Shown here: one piece after another, positions 23,383-34,694 of the stretch
Numbering within the stretch: the first letter of the stretch is position 1
Layout of the letters: each line of letters starts with the position of its first letter
Assembly (NCBI GenBank): GCA_047967505.1
Contig: CM106538.1
DNA length: 64,000 bases
Direction: 5' to 3' (one strand)
Source of the DNA: Dipteris shenzhenensis
Taxonomy: Eukaryota; Polypodiophyta; Polypodiopsida; Gleicheniales
Notes under the pieces: model-generated
The model's input: only the letters and a program-made list of their open reading frames with translations
The model's database searches: none
What the model was told of the DNA's origin: nothing
Translations under genes and position numbers: made by a program

Positions 23383-24839
23383 ATGTGGCCAGGAAGTGCT
23401 TCTAGCTCACCTGATCCCCGGGAATCTATTTGGAAGGACTTATATAATCTTTTAGGGCACCCTCCTAGTCCTCTGGAGTTATACGGGTATATGACGGGTA
23501 CCCTTAACACTCCCCAGGAGTCAGCACTATAGACTCCGAGCCACTCCACACCACCTGAGATCACCCCAGTGGAGTCAGCACATCCGTCTTATGCCCCTTC
23601 TTATGCCCCTTCTCCCGTACCATCTTATGCCCCTTCCCCCATGCCGTCTTATGTCCCTTCTGCCATCCCGTCTTATGCCCCTTCCCCCATGCCGTCAGGA
23701 GGTCCTTCTGTCTCGGCGAGCCGTCGACGTACTCCCCAGCCGTCGAGACTCGGTTCTCCAGCTACGAGTGGTCAGCGTAGTCCCGTGCAGTCCCCAACTA
23801 CAAGTGGCCAGCGTACGAGCTCGACACGACAGGGTAGCAGGCGTAGTAGCAAGGAGAGCGGTGGCGGATGCATGGCACAGTGCTTTGGGCCATGTGGTGG
23901 TGAGGAGGAGGATGATTCAAATGATTTAGACGTGCCTCTGGGTGATGGTACGATTTATTATGACATCACTCAGACAGGAGGCATCTTGATGGATGCGCGG
24001 GGGAAGGACATCATGGCCTTCATGCGCTCTGTAATTGCTAACAATTACAGAGATTGCTTTATCCACTATAAAGACCACCCAAAGAGGTTGGCTGATGAGA
24101 CCCTCGCTACTGTTCGCTCTAGGTATCCTAACCCCCCCAATCGCCAGTTCACAGATAAATGGGGGAAGTCAAAGATTGTTACGATACTTAGCAATAAAAG
24201 ATCTTCGCTTAAGAGGCAGGCACTAGCGGAGCTTGCCAGGCTTGAGGCAGGTCAACCACCAAGGGGCCCGCCCCACACCGCTCACAAGCGTGAGTGGAAG
24301 AAGGCAATGAAGTCAGCGAGGGAGGAGCCCAGTCTGCAGCACGTGGAGGCACGGAGGATCCAGATGGAGGAATATGGAAGCGCGCATTTTGGAGCAGGGG
24401 GTGTTGAATCATGGGAGGCCCAATTTGTAAGTATCGATCTCAAATTATATTGCTTATGTAGTTTATTAGGAGGTTGGTTGTTTCTTTGTACTAATCCCTC
24501 CACAAAGTGTGTCGCGGTCATGCAGCTTGAGATCGTGGGCAGATACCCTACTCCAGTGGAGAAAGCCTACCACCGCCACCATCGCAGAGGAGATACATGG
24601 AGGCACTTCTATGATGACGGCTTGATTACTGAGGAGCAGTATACCCGAGCTACTGGAGCGGCCCCCCAGGTATTTGAAAGTAATTAAATAATGCCAAAAT
24701 TATAAGTAAAGATTTGATTTTTCATACATTGATATATGTTGTCCCTTGTTTACAGGCCCATGCACAAGACGACGAGGAAGACGAGGAAGGAGGCGCAGAA
24801 GGGAGCGCAGAAGGGAGCGTGGAAGGCAGCAAGGATTAG
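23383..24839 (+). pseudogene. TNPA-like second CACTA protein, three exons, one in-frame TAG
   Basis: Exons: 23383-24426, about 24526-24669, about 24757-24839. Exon 1 encodes a tandem PSYAPSPMPSYVPS-type proline region, then a conserved block (MDARGKDIMAFMRSVIANN, WGKSKIVTILSNKR, EWKKAMKSARE). Exon 2 has VGRYPTPVEKAYHRHHR and TEEQYTRATG. Exon 3 is a short acidic tail. This is the plant Transposase_24/Ptta-En-Spm type that accompanies TNP2 and may bind element ends. A TAG at 23530-23532 (codon 50 from the first ATG) interrupts it; the frame is open from just after that to the end. The gene is therefore either recently broken or starts downstream, or the stop is removed by splicing not evident here. 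An upstream intron could precede 23383. Confidence 0.82.
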
Positions 24840-24849
24840 TCGTAGAAGT

Positions 24850-25015
24850 AGTGCTAGCTACTCTTTTTTGTACTTAAAGCCACTGGCTTGGCTTCGTGCC
24901 TCTTGTATATAGACTCCTCTTATTTTTTGTACTTGAAGCCACATGACGTGGCTTAGCTTCCTTATTTTTGTACTTGAAGCCACATGATGTGGCTTAGCTT
25001 CGTGCTATATGTATG
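24850..25015 (+). repeat. Three copies of a ~42-bp hairpin repeat after the TNPA-like gene
   Basis: Units start TTTTTTGTACTTGAAGCCAC and contain an inverted repeat GAAGCCACAT...GTGGCTTAGCTTC. The first copy is shorter and more diverged. They lie in the presumed 3' untranslated or terminator region. Confidence 0.7.
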
Positions 25016-25194
25016 TACAAGCACTTTTTGAGCTTTCAATTTTATTGCGTTTTGGAGTTGTAATATTTTATTTGGAATTGTAATTAAAATGCGGTTGGCT
25101 ATAAGAATTGAATTACAGAATGTGGATATGGGATTCTTGTAACTATATAGCATACACAACATACACAGTATTCTGTAAATTTTTTTTTTTTAAA

Positions 25195-25457
25195 AAGCGC
25201 GTCTATCAGTGCGTTTCAAAACGCGTTTATATTCGCGTCTATCTGTTCGACTTGCATCTATATGTGCGTCTATAAAAGCGTTTATAAGCGCGTCTATTTA
25301 TGCGTCTAACTGCGTGTCTATACACACGTAAATCTGATATATAGACGCGCAATTAGATGCGGGTCTCCAGACGCGCAAATAGACGCGCAAATAAGTTTTT
25401 TATTTAGTTCATGAAACGCGTCTGTGCGCGCATCTATGGGTGCTTTGTCTTGTTTTG
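25195..25457. repeat. Right subterminal palindrome array and terminal inverted repeat
   Basis: Runs of GCGCGTCTAT, GACGCGCAA and ATAGACGCGC variants up to 25435, then GGTGCTTTGTCTTGTTTTG, the inverted partner of the left end. It ends at 25457, next to the TAT duplication. Confidence 0.85.
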
Positions 25458-28075
25458 TATGGTAAACGATAAAAGATGGAGTATCTAAACAAAAGCCGGT
25501 GTTAGTGGGGCAATCTTTATTTCCATTCAATATACCACTTAATGGTTACAAACCCTTACTAGCTCATGCCAAGTGGTGGAGGAGTCGTGGATCCATCCCA
25601 AATTCTCATCCAATCTTTTGCAGCAGTGAGTGATTATGGGGGGACTTCATTCCAAGGGGCGACATATCTAGGATGATCAGGTGGGAGAAATCGATGGCGA
25701 TTCTCATAGATGACCTTATTCAATGTGTTTGCCCGTGAGGCAACTAGTGAAGGACCACAAAAAGGACATGCATGGTAACCGAATGTAGTGAGACCTGAAC
25801 AATAGACGCAATTAAGAGTTCAAGGTGGGTTTAGGATGCCACATCGATTGCTTACTCATAATTAAAAGTGCAATGCTTACCTGAACACTCGCCATATCCT
25901 GGGAAGTCATGCATCATCCACATCAAAACTGCTTTGCAATTAAAGTCTCATGACGAGGGAGGCCTACTCACATCATGCACCTCGATACCTCTCCAAAGTA
26001 TCTCTAGCTCGTCAACCAAAGGCTCCAAATAAACATCACGATTTTTGACTTTATGTTTCCCTGGAATTAGAAGGGATAACATAACATGTCCTTTTTTAAT
26101 TGCCATAGAGGGTGGAAGATTATAATTCACCAATATCACTAGCCATACACTATAAGAGGTGCTTTTGAGACCAAATGGGTTCACACCGTCCATACCCAAT
26201 CCAAGTCTCAAGCTCCTAGGTTATTCCTTGAAGCTTAGCCATGTGTCTTCAATATGCTTCCATGCAGGAGTGTCTGTGGGAGTTCTCCACTTGCCATCGG
26301 TTGATTGATGGGAGGAATGCCATGACATGAGCTCTCCAATGGATTTGCACTTGAACATATGTTGGATGTGAGGGATTATGGGAAAATGTCGTAGAACCTT
26401 AGGAGGCACATCCAAAGTTTTGAGATCTGCTCTATATCTTGCCTCTCCACAAGTAGGACACTCTCTTGCATCCTCAGTGTGGTCCACAAAATAGAACGCA
26501 ATCATTGACACATGCATGGATGCACTTGTAATCTAATCCTCCAAGAGAGGTCACATGTTGCCTTGCCATATCTCTTGAGGTCGGTAACTTATTCTCCCTT
26601 GGAAGCATTTTACACAATAGCCTACACGTGACGACCATAAATGAGAAAAAGCATTCGAGTAATTGACCCACTAACATAATTCACCATGTTTGCAAAATAG
26701 ACTTTAAAGCTTACTTGAGTAATGCATTCAAACTTGCATTGCTCCATCCATAGATGGTCTGCAAGTTTACTTAAATCAAGGGAGGCATGTAGAATGGAGA
26801 ATGTGCACTCCTCAAATAGTGGAGTCGATGCTACAGTAAAAAGATCGTCCTGCTCCATGCTATCATCCCTACCTGAGGATTGATGGACATATAAATCTTG
26901 CACCATATCATCAAACACCTCCTCCTCGATAGCCTCATGAGGTAATGGCGGAGGGCTACCATCACCATCACTCCATGCATCCCTAACGGTCCCTCCTAAA
27001 GATCCCACCTCATATCGCCGATGCTTTGCCTCCTCACGACGACAAGCATAGGGCAACATATGTGGGTGCGGCACTGCATCCTATATCAAATTAAAATGGG
27101 ATCATAACTCAAACACATGAACACCCATATGCATTCTCAATCAACCTTAACTCTTTAAAACTTACCATGTTTACGGTTGCATCCCATTCTCCATACTTTG
27201 AGATGTGATTGAGTGTAATTCTGTGTGCACGATACATGTTTCCTCGACATCCATCACACATACATTTGATTTTTTTCTCCAACCACATTTCGCGACGGTG
27301 GATATGGAGGGATTCATCCTCACTGAAGCTACTTGTTGAAGATGAAGACATCCTACATATAAACAACCCAAAAAATTTGTCCTTGGATGAGTTGTAAATG
27401 TCAAAACTCTATGGAGCATCTAAAAGCGCGTCTGTATTGTGGAGTGCATCTATAGGCGCATCTAAAATGTACTTTAGATGCATTGATAAATGCACATTTA
27501 GACATGCTTTTAGACATGCAAATAGACGTGTAGATACACACACTTTTAGACACACAGACTGCGAGCTGATTTTCAAACCTACTTTTAGTGTGCTTGCTTT
27601 TCTTCTCATACTTTTAACGTCATGCGGCTTGCTTTCCTATTAACAGACATAGCTCCGGTATCCACACTTATCTCCAAGCACCCACACTCATCTCCAAGCT
27701 TACACAATCATCCCCAAGCACACAAGAGAAGAGGGTGAACAAGGAGAAGAAGAAAGAGAAGTAGAGGGTGAACAAGGAAGAGAAGAAAGAGAAGCAACTT
27801 TGAAGAAGGACAAGAAGCTTCCATACCTCTATCCAGGTAAGTCTCTTGACAGTTGATCTTCTTTGGAAGTTGCTTTCTTTGGATTCATCCTTTGTTGTAT
27901 GCAAGTTGAACGGATGTTTTTTATACTAGTGTGGTCGGATGCATGTCCTTTTCAAGTTCTTAGAAAAAGGCATCTGTCGGAGCGCGTCTATAGATGCATC
28001 TAACAGTGCATCTATAGACGCATCCATTTGGGAAAATAGACAGTCGCGCCTATAGACATGCTCCAATAGTCTTTG
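25458..28075 (-). pseudogene. Older CACTA copy, right fragment: TNP2 exons 5-1, spacer and start of second gene region
   Basis: It is collinear with 20530-23310 of the inner element. Exon 4 lies near 25560-25796, exon 3 near 25886-26620, exon 2 near 26714-27072 and exon 1 near 27180-27353. Decay is clear: a frameshift near 26490 (HTEDARECPTC), a stop near 26221 before LRLGLGMDGVNPFG, and many substitutions. The palindrome arrays persist at 27420-27550 and 27980-28060 but are more diverged. Similarity ends near 28075, before the second gene. This is the host copy into which the 7.5-kb element jumped. Confidence 0.9.
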
Positions 28076-28124
28076 TTGTGTTTTCCTTCTCTTTCCCCTT
28101 TCTTTTCCTTCTCTTTTCTGTCCC

Positions 28125-28550
28125 CTTCCCCTTCCCCTTCCACTTCCACTTCCAAGGAAAGGATTGCATATTGAATGAATGATGGAAATAAGTGATTCCA
28201 TGAATGAAGAAAGGGATTGCATGAATGATGGAAAGGGATTGCATGATTGAAGAAAGGGATTGCATGAATGATGGAAAGGGAAAGCATGATTGAAGAAAGG
28301 GATTGCATTCGTGAGAAAATAAGGGATTGCGTTCTCTTTTTCTCTCCTTTCTCCTCTCTTTTCTTCTCTTTTCTCCTCTCTTTTTCTCTTATCTCCTTTC
28401 TTTTTCTCCTCTCTTTTCTCCTCTCTTTCCTTCTCTTTTCATCTCTTTTCTCATCTCTTTCCTTCTCTCTTTCCCTCCTCTCTTTTCTCCTCTTTCCTCT
28501 CTTTTTCTCTCTTTTTTTCTCCTCTCTTTTCCTCTATTTTCCTCTCAGTA
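28125..28550. repeat. Minisatellite (GGGATTGCATGAATGATGGAAA) and long pyrimidine tract
   Basis: About six units built on GGGATTGCATGAATGATGGA (28150-28325) are followed by a C/T-only-like stretch (28335-28545) of CTCTTTTCTCC words. The repeat-peptide frames on both strands are artefacts. Confidence 0.85.
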
Positions 28551-28791
28551 CTAGGTGTGCTTCTACTACATACACACACACATGTGACTCCCCTAGATGC
28601 ACACATGCACCTTAGAGCAAGCCCTCGATCACATTTATCCCAACATTTTCCTCGTAAAACACTTCTCTTATCATGGCATACTGGAGTGGATTTAATGATT
28701 CATTTTTGTCTTCCTCACCTTACACCAACACACTGTCATCGTCTTGTAACCAAGGTAGTACACAACCTATTGATCCTACTTCTAATAATCT

Positions 28792-30813
28792 CTATCTTTG
28801 GACCATGCCTTTGGTTTCATAAGCGATGATCCTACTACCTATAGGAAGGGGGATGAACTTATGAAGTAATGAGCTTGTTGGCCTTATACAATCCCAATTG
28901 TATGGAAGATGGTCTCTTTGTAGGATGCTCATGCTAGTGGTTTCATCCACAAGTAGAGACTCGTTGTTACATTCTATACGGATACAACGTCTATAATAGT
29001 TGGCATTGAAGAATAACATAAAATTTCCTTCATAGTGAATGGAGAAATAAGAGTTGATCTTTGCTTTCCAATGCCCTATGTATTGTGTACCAAGATCATC
29101 TTCATCAACCTTAACAACTACATGATCCCCATTTCTATAAATCTCACCCATGTATAAAACCCTTCTATATATCGTCACTCGTATCAACTTTAAGCTTTCA
29201 TCATAAATTCCTAAGAAATTTTCAACATATTGTAATTCCTCTGTAGTTAAAGCTCTGTGCTTTCTTTTCTTTGGTGTTATCGCAATCCCTTTTTCTCTTA
29301 AAGCTCTTTCTCATGGAAAAGTACCTTGAGCATATTTGATGCACCTATTCCATAAGTCTTGCACTTTCACTATAGAAGACACTTCTAAAGGCCAAGCTCA
29401 TGCCAATCACAGCATTCACATGACTCAAAATCATCCATATTGTATCCACATGGAGATCTAAGTGTTCTTTGTATATCTATGAGCATTCTTTCATAAGGCA
29501 TGTGGTCATCTTTATCATTTTACAAAGAACAAAAAGTGTCACTAAAAGATTTGTCACCTGTGATATTTGTAATCTCATTATTTAGATTGTTAGAAAAAAT
29601 ACACATAAAAGGAAACTCCCCGCTCAATATAGCACCAAAATATATCATGTAGCCCATGCCTTATGACATCATCTAGCATTTGTGTAAACCTAGCAACATG
29701 CTCCAAGGGAAATGAATTTGGCCCAAATATCTCCTCCTTGCAAACTCTCCACGAAAGTAGCAAAGTTGTCACAACTTCCATGTTCTCCTTTGACCATCCA
29801 TTGTCACGACTAAAGTTATAAAAGCTATGTGTGATGTCAATCAAGAGAATATCCAAATCCTACATGTGCTTTGATATATCTTTGACAACGTAGAAAATGT
29901 ATGGCAAACACCATTGTGTGAACTTTTGATTTTCTTGAGCTTTAAAAAGGTCATGATATTTGCTAGGAGTATGTGGCCATCGACCATTACGAATCGAGGA
30001 AGGAGTAGATTTGAAAACTACTTGCCAGCAAGAGTTGATTCTCTTTTTCATATTATTCGTGGCTTCTTTCATTAGAGTAGATATGTATTTACTAAATAAG
30101 TTTAGTGATAATATATGCATTGTATCATACACCAAATCAAGTGATAAATTGAAGCCATATAGGTCATACAACCTCCAAAGTATTGACTCTCCTGATAAAG
30201 CTACTACTTTTAATATGGATTCTCTGTCTGTTTGTGTGCAAACTCTCTTCACTTCTGACAAAGCTTGAACCATTTCTAATATTGTTCTTTTGGGAGGTGG
30301 ATATCTTCCTTGATATTGATTTTTATTATTACGCCACATTTGAAGAAATTCATGACAAAAGGTTTGACTCTTAACTAGCAATTGAAGTTGCTTACTTATA
30401 GGTATATGACCAAATGAGAGCATATCCTTTCTTGGGATGTGACACTTTGAACACTTTTCACAACAATCTTTGCAATCACGTTTCGCTATCATTTTTATGT
30501 TGTTATTCCTACATGAACAACATATTAAGTTTTTAATATAGTTATCCTCATCTGAAGGTAGAAGCAACTCTAGATCATGTACGTTTTCAAGTGATCTCAT
30601 ACATAACCTATGTCGTTGAACCTCAATCATTCTAAGACTACTCAATAAAGAATTAAATTGCTCCCAACTTGAAGGAGCCTCAATGCCATTAAGATCACCA
30701 TTCCACGTTGGATGCAACTCTACCAAAAGTTTACTAAGGCTTAGCTTCTTACTTTCAACACCTTTTTTCTTTACACTAGGCTTTCCTAAACCTCCAAATA
30801 GATGTCGAAACAT
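28792..30813 (-). pseudogene. Divergent tnp2-like transposase relic, copy A
   Basis: A 317-codon frame (30813-29860) begins MFRHLFGGLGKPSVKKKG. It carries a Cys-rich block (ICCSCRNNN, CKDCCEKCSKCHIPRKD), the tnp2-like IPISKQLQLLVKSQTFCHEF, and DLVYDTMHILSLNLFSKYI, which corresponds to the DxMH block of tnp2 transposases. Downstream pieces at 29856-29590 (DITHSFYNFSRDNGWSKEN) and 29187-28792 continue the same gene in other frames. It is unlike the 18-kb TNP2 and belongs to another lineage. Assignment to CACTA-like elements rests on motif order only. Termini were not found. Confidence 0.65.
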
Positions 30814-31039
30814 CTTGTCTTGTAGCTCTAGTGAGACCTTGTGATCCCCATAATGCCTACAATTCCATTATACTCCCGAAGATTTGATCCTCTAACGTTA
30901 GTCCTTGTAACCCTTCTTCATCTTCATATTCACTTTGTAGCTCCCTTAAAAGTTAAGCATGGGCTTCTAAATTATCCATAGCATTCTCTGGACCACTATC
31001 ATCACCTTCTAAAACAATGAGACTGGATTAAGCATATTC

Positions 31040-32331
31040 TCAATCCTAAATCTATTGTCTCATATGCAATGATACCACCTCCATGTTGTAGAGGAATAAA
31101 ATTATGCAATAAAGAACCAATTAGCCTTATATAATCCCATGTGTATGGAAAATATGCATTTTGTAGAACACTCATGCCAATGGTGCCATCAACATCTAAT
31201 CTTTCATGTCCTATTTCAACTGCAATTTATTGCCTATAGTAGTGTGCTCAAAAGAATAGTTGCATGTCCCTGTTATGTTGAAAGGAAAAAAATAATGCTA
31301 TACATGATTTCCAATGTTCCACACTAGACACTAATGTTGCATCTTCATCACATTTTATGATAACCTTATCTTCAATCTTATATACCTCACCCTTTAACAA
31401 AATTTTCTTGTACTCTGTTACTCTCTCAATCCCGAAGTGCAAATATTGCTCTACATACCTTCTTTCCCCACTTGTTGCATATCTGAATTTTGGCTTCTTT
31501 CTTGTTATTACAATACACTTTTGGTCAATGACTCTTTGGCAAGGATAGTATTTTGCATGCAGGGTATCTAAACTCCATAAGTATTTGGCTTTTTCAATCA
31601 CTGATATGTGTATTAATCCTAATAAATGCCATTGAGGACAATCATAACATCCATGTTTGTCCACTAAACATCCATCTAGGACTAAAAGAACTCCATGAAA
31701 CTCTTTCAACATTCTTTGATGAGGAAACAACCTATCAGCATCTTCTTGGATATGCAAAAAGACCCACGTGAACAATCTTCTTCGATGATAGTTTTTATAT
31801 GAAATCTCATTGTCCTTATCATTTGTTTTGATGCTAGCATATGTTGAGACCATACGCTCATATAAGTAGGACCAAAACCCATCATGGCTGCCATGTCGCA
31901 AAATGTCATCAAGAAATTCTTTAAAACTTATGTTCCTTAATCACGAAGTAAACACCTAGACTATGAGTAAGAATGTTTAATAAGAAAAGAGCAATATAAT
32001 CTAGTAAAAATTTCAAGGATTTAAAAATCATCATACCTGCAACATGCTCTAATGGAGTTGAGTTTGTTCCAATCAACTCTTCTGACCTTACTCTCCAAGA
32101 AGCAAGCAATACTCTCAGAGTGCCTATGTCTTCTTGAGACTAGCCATTATCTCGAGTATAGTTATAGAAGGCATAAGCAATATCTATGATCAAGAGACCC
32201 AAATCATTAAATTTCTTGGGAATACCTTGAACTTCACACAAGACATAAGGCAGACACCATTGTGCAATCATCAATGGCATAGAAGCATAGAAGCATAATG
32301 ATATAGAAGCATAGAATTCATGCATTTCCAT
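31040..32331 (-). pseudogene. Divergent tnp2-like transposase relic, copy B
   Basis: It matches the 3' half of copy A in the same orientation: IDIAYAFYNYTRDNG (~32150) against DITHSFYNFSRDNG; ASWRVRSEELIGTNSTPLEH against LSWRVCKEEIFGPNSFPLEH; and the 3' blocks near 31110-31180. The longest frame (31901-31248) is 217 codons with GERRYVEQYLHFGIERV. Frameshifts at about 31900 and 32110 break it. The DNA right of 32290 contains an A-T rich ATAGAAGCATA repeat. Confidence 0.65.
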
Positions 32332-32439
32332 ACACTATACCCAACAATTTTCATGAAAGAAATATTTTAGAGCTAATCTATCATAAAAGATGCATAGAAG
32401 CATAACATAGGCATAGAGAAATATAGAATGTGTTGATGT

Positions 32440-33405
32440 TGTGGAGCATATTTATAGATTGTATGGGACTATCATGACATTCAAAAATAATTTGGTGCCT
32501 AATGTTTATGGAGCATATTTATAGATTGTATGGGCTACCAGTAGGTATTGTTAGTGATCAGGATAGCAAATTTAAAAGCCATTTTTAGAGGGCTATGTTT
32601 ATGAGGTTAGAAACTTCATTGAATATAAGCACTGTGGATGAGAGTGATGGTCAACCTAAAAGAGTCAATCAGATCATTGAAGATATGCTTCAAGCATATG
32701 TAAGTAAATGACAAAACAATATTTTCCCATATTAGAATTTTCATATAACAGTGCGAAATATTCATTTACAGATTTTAGTCCATTCATGATGATGTATGGA
32801 TTTCAACCAAGAGCCCCAATGATAGTGGGACTCAAAAAAGAGAAAGTTCAAGTGGCCAAAGACTTTCTTGAAGATATGAATCAAATGCTTAAGTTAGCTA
32901 AAGATAGCATAAGAAGAGCTTAGGATAGAGCACGAAGTTATACAAACCCCCACCGTAGAAGGTTGGAGTTTGAAGGAAATGAGAAAGTCTGTCTCAAGGT
33001 ACCTGAATCTTTAGAATCTCTAAAGACAAGTAAATGTCCAAAGTTTTCTCCTAGGTATTGTGGACCATTCACAATACTTAAGAGAATTGGAGAACTTGCT
33101 TACAAATTAGCCTTACGTGAGGGCTATAGAGTACATCTAGTCTTTCATGTTAGTAGGCTAAAAATAAAATTAGGAGATGATGATAATCTCATTGGAAATG
33201 AAGTCCTAGTTGAACTCCTTAAGCCTGCATCTTTACCACACGAACCAAAAAGAATTTTAGATAGGCAAGAAAAAGGAACATGACATACAATATGGCAAGA
33301 ATGTTTGGTTATGTTTAAAGATAGACCTGAACTGAGTTCAACATGGGAAAGGGTAAGCAATGTCTACAGGAGGTTTCCCAATTTTGTTTTTGAGGACGTA
33401 AACTA
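32440..33405 (+). pseudogene. Ty3/gypsy integrase C-terminal half and chromodomain-like end
   Basis: The frame starts in the integrase core (GLPVGIVSDQDSKFKSHF, then VDESDGQPKRVNQIIEDML near 32650). It continues with FPILEFSYNSAKYSFTDFSPF and the GPY/F-like [24 protein letters not shown] and [12 protein letters not shown] (32963-33180). A chromodomain-like tail follows in another frame (MFKDRPELSSTWERV, RRFPNFVFEDVN, ending near 33403). Several stops and frameshifts make it non-functional. Any 3' LTR would begin after 33405, but I could not fix it. Confidence 0.85.
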
Positions 33406-33789
33406 GAGGGCTTGACAACACTTGCAATAGAATGGAGTGCAATGTGAAAGCCCAAAGGGGGCATAGAATTACTAAGGTCCATTATGGGGACACATGGCAC
33501 TCAAGTAGGTTACAAGTGGCAAGTGATGGGCTTGGAGGGAGGATTCTAGAGGGAGCATGAGGAAAGTTGAGTTTAGATAAACTCATGAAGGAGGAATTGG
33601 TGGCAGGGTAGTTTATCGAGTAGAGCCCTCCTTTTTGTTGTCAGGGTGTGACAACTGTGCTAACAAGGTGGTGGCATTGACTTGGAGCGACCACTATGCT
33701 AGTTCTTGGAGATATTTTAGTGTTGGTTATAGTTAATCCTAAACCAAGGAAGATGTACATCCTTTCTCTTGAGGAGTCTCCTTTCAAGT

Positions 33790-33908
33790 CAATATGGCCC
33801 TCAAGGGGTCATCTTTAAGGGCAAGCGCCATATTGACATGCCATATTTATCCAATGGCATGTTGATATGCCCCTTGCCCCTAAAGGGAACCCTTAAAGGG
33901 CCATATTG
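33790..33908. repeat. 119-bp imperfect foldback
   Basis: Arms of about 55 bp beginning CAATATGGCCCT pair at roughly 44 of 55 positions around a 9-bp loop at 33845-33853. The innermost arm is ACATGCCAT. It is flanked by two related copies of GTTCTTGGAG(A/C)TATTTTAG ... AAACCAAGGAA (about 33698 and 33972). A small MITE or other hairpin-forming insert is likely. Confidence 0.7.
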
Positions 33909-34068
33909 AAAATTGCATTTTTTGACACTTAATTGTATTTTTCTAGATGCATTTTCTTGCAACCACCAAGTTGGTTCTTGGAGCTATTTTAGCTCTAAAC
34001 CAAGGAAAATATAGTCCAAAGATAAATTTACCCTCGATGCACTCCAAGAATTCAATCTCTCACCATCG

Positions 34069-34475
34069 ATGAGTAGCATGAAGGACCTGAGGGTTGAAGA
34101 AGAAATCGATAACGAAGATCTACATCCTGCAAATTACTTTGGTCAACAACGCAACCACAACAACAACAATGGCAGAAGACACTTTGGCAAATTGGAAATG
34201 CCAAAGTACAATGGACGAGGGGATCCCGTTAGGTTCCTTCAACGCTTCGATGCAACATGTTGTGCTGGAGGGGATTAGTCAAATGAAACCAAAGCCGCCT
34301 GGTTTTCGAAGGCCGTAGCAGATGAGGCCTCAGAATGGTACCTTGACCTTCTCATAGAAGAAAGATCCACATGGGCACTGCTATCTTAGCAGTTCAGACG
34401 AAGGTTCCAAACAGAAAGGTTACAAGATGAGCCCGCATTACAACTAGGCAATATAGCAATGCACAAGAAAGAAAT
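34069..34475 (+). pseudogene. Ty3/gypsy gag fragment
   Basis: The frame reads KLEMPKYNGRGDPVRFLQRF, then after a frameshift ADEASEWYLDLLIEE and STWALL..QFRRRFQTERL, matching the retrotransposon gag domain (domain start FxGxxDPxxFLxxF, later WYxxL and W..F...F). One stop and one frameshift are visible. The end at about 34475 is a truncation next to unrelated sequence. Confidence 0.75.
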
Positions 34476-34675
34476 AGGATGTGGGGGATTAAGGGTAAAT
34501 TTTGGGTGTCTAGTATATTAATGTGATTATGTATGGTAACATTATCTTTTTGCACCACTTGGAAGCATTTTTTCACTCCTTTGCCTTGAGGGATGTGTCT
34601 TGAATGGTTTTTCGAAGGGGGTTCTTTCTCACACATGCAAACACGTGCTCTGCTTTCGCTTCAGGCGCTAACCCT

Positions 34676-34691
34676 CCCGGCAACGGTGCCA
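34676..34691 (-). other. Primer-binding site TGGCACCGTTGCCGGG
   Basis: The minus strand shows this 16-mer three bases after an LTR end. It closely resembles the TGGCGCCGTTGCCGGGGA primer site known for Tat-type Ty3/gypsy elements. Confidence 0.8.
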
Positions 34692-34694
34692 AAA

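Larger units (their letters stand above)
17989..25457. mobile_element. CACTA-type (En/Spm) DNA transposon, 7,469 bp, inserted into a relative
   Basis: The ends are defined by the sequence it interrupts. Left flank ...GGGACCAATAT and right flank TATGGTAAACGAT... together rebuild the uninterrupted CCAATATGGTAAACG found inside its own TNP2 gene at 20524-20538. TAT is therefore a 3-bp target duplication (17986-17988 and 25458-25460), the size typical of CACTA elements. The termini match as inverted repeats at about 25 of 30 positions (left CACAACAACACAAAGCAACT; right, complemented, CAAAACAAGACAAAGCACCC). Inside are a minus-strand TNP2 gene and a plus-strand TNPA-like gene, divergently arranged, plus subterminal palindrome arrays. 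Open frames and a clear target duplication suggest a fairly recent insertion. Confidence 0.92.
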
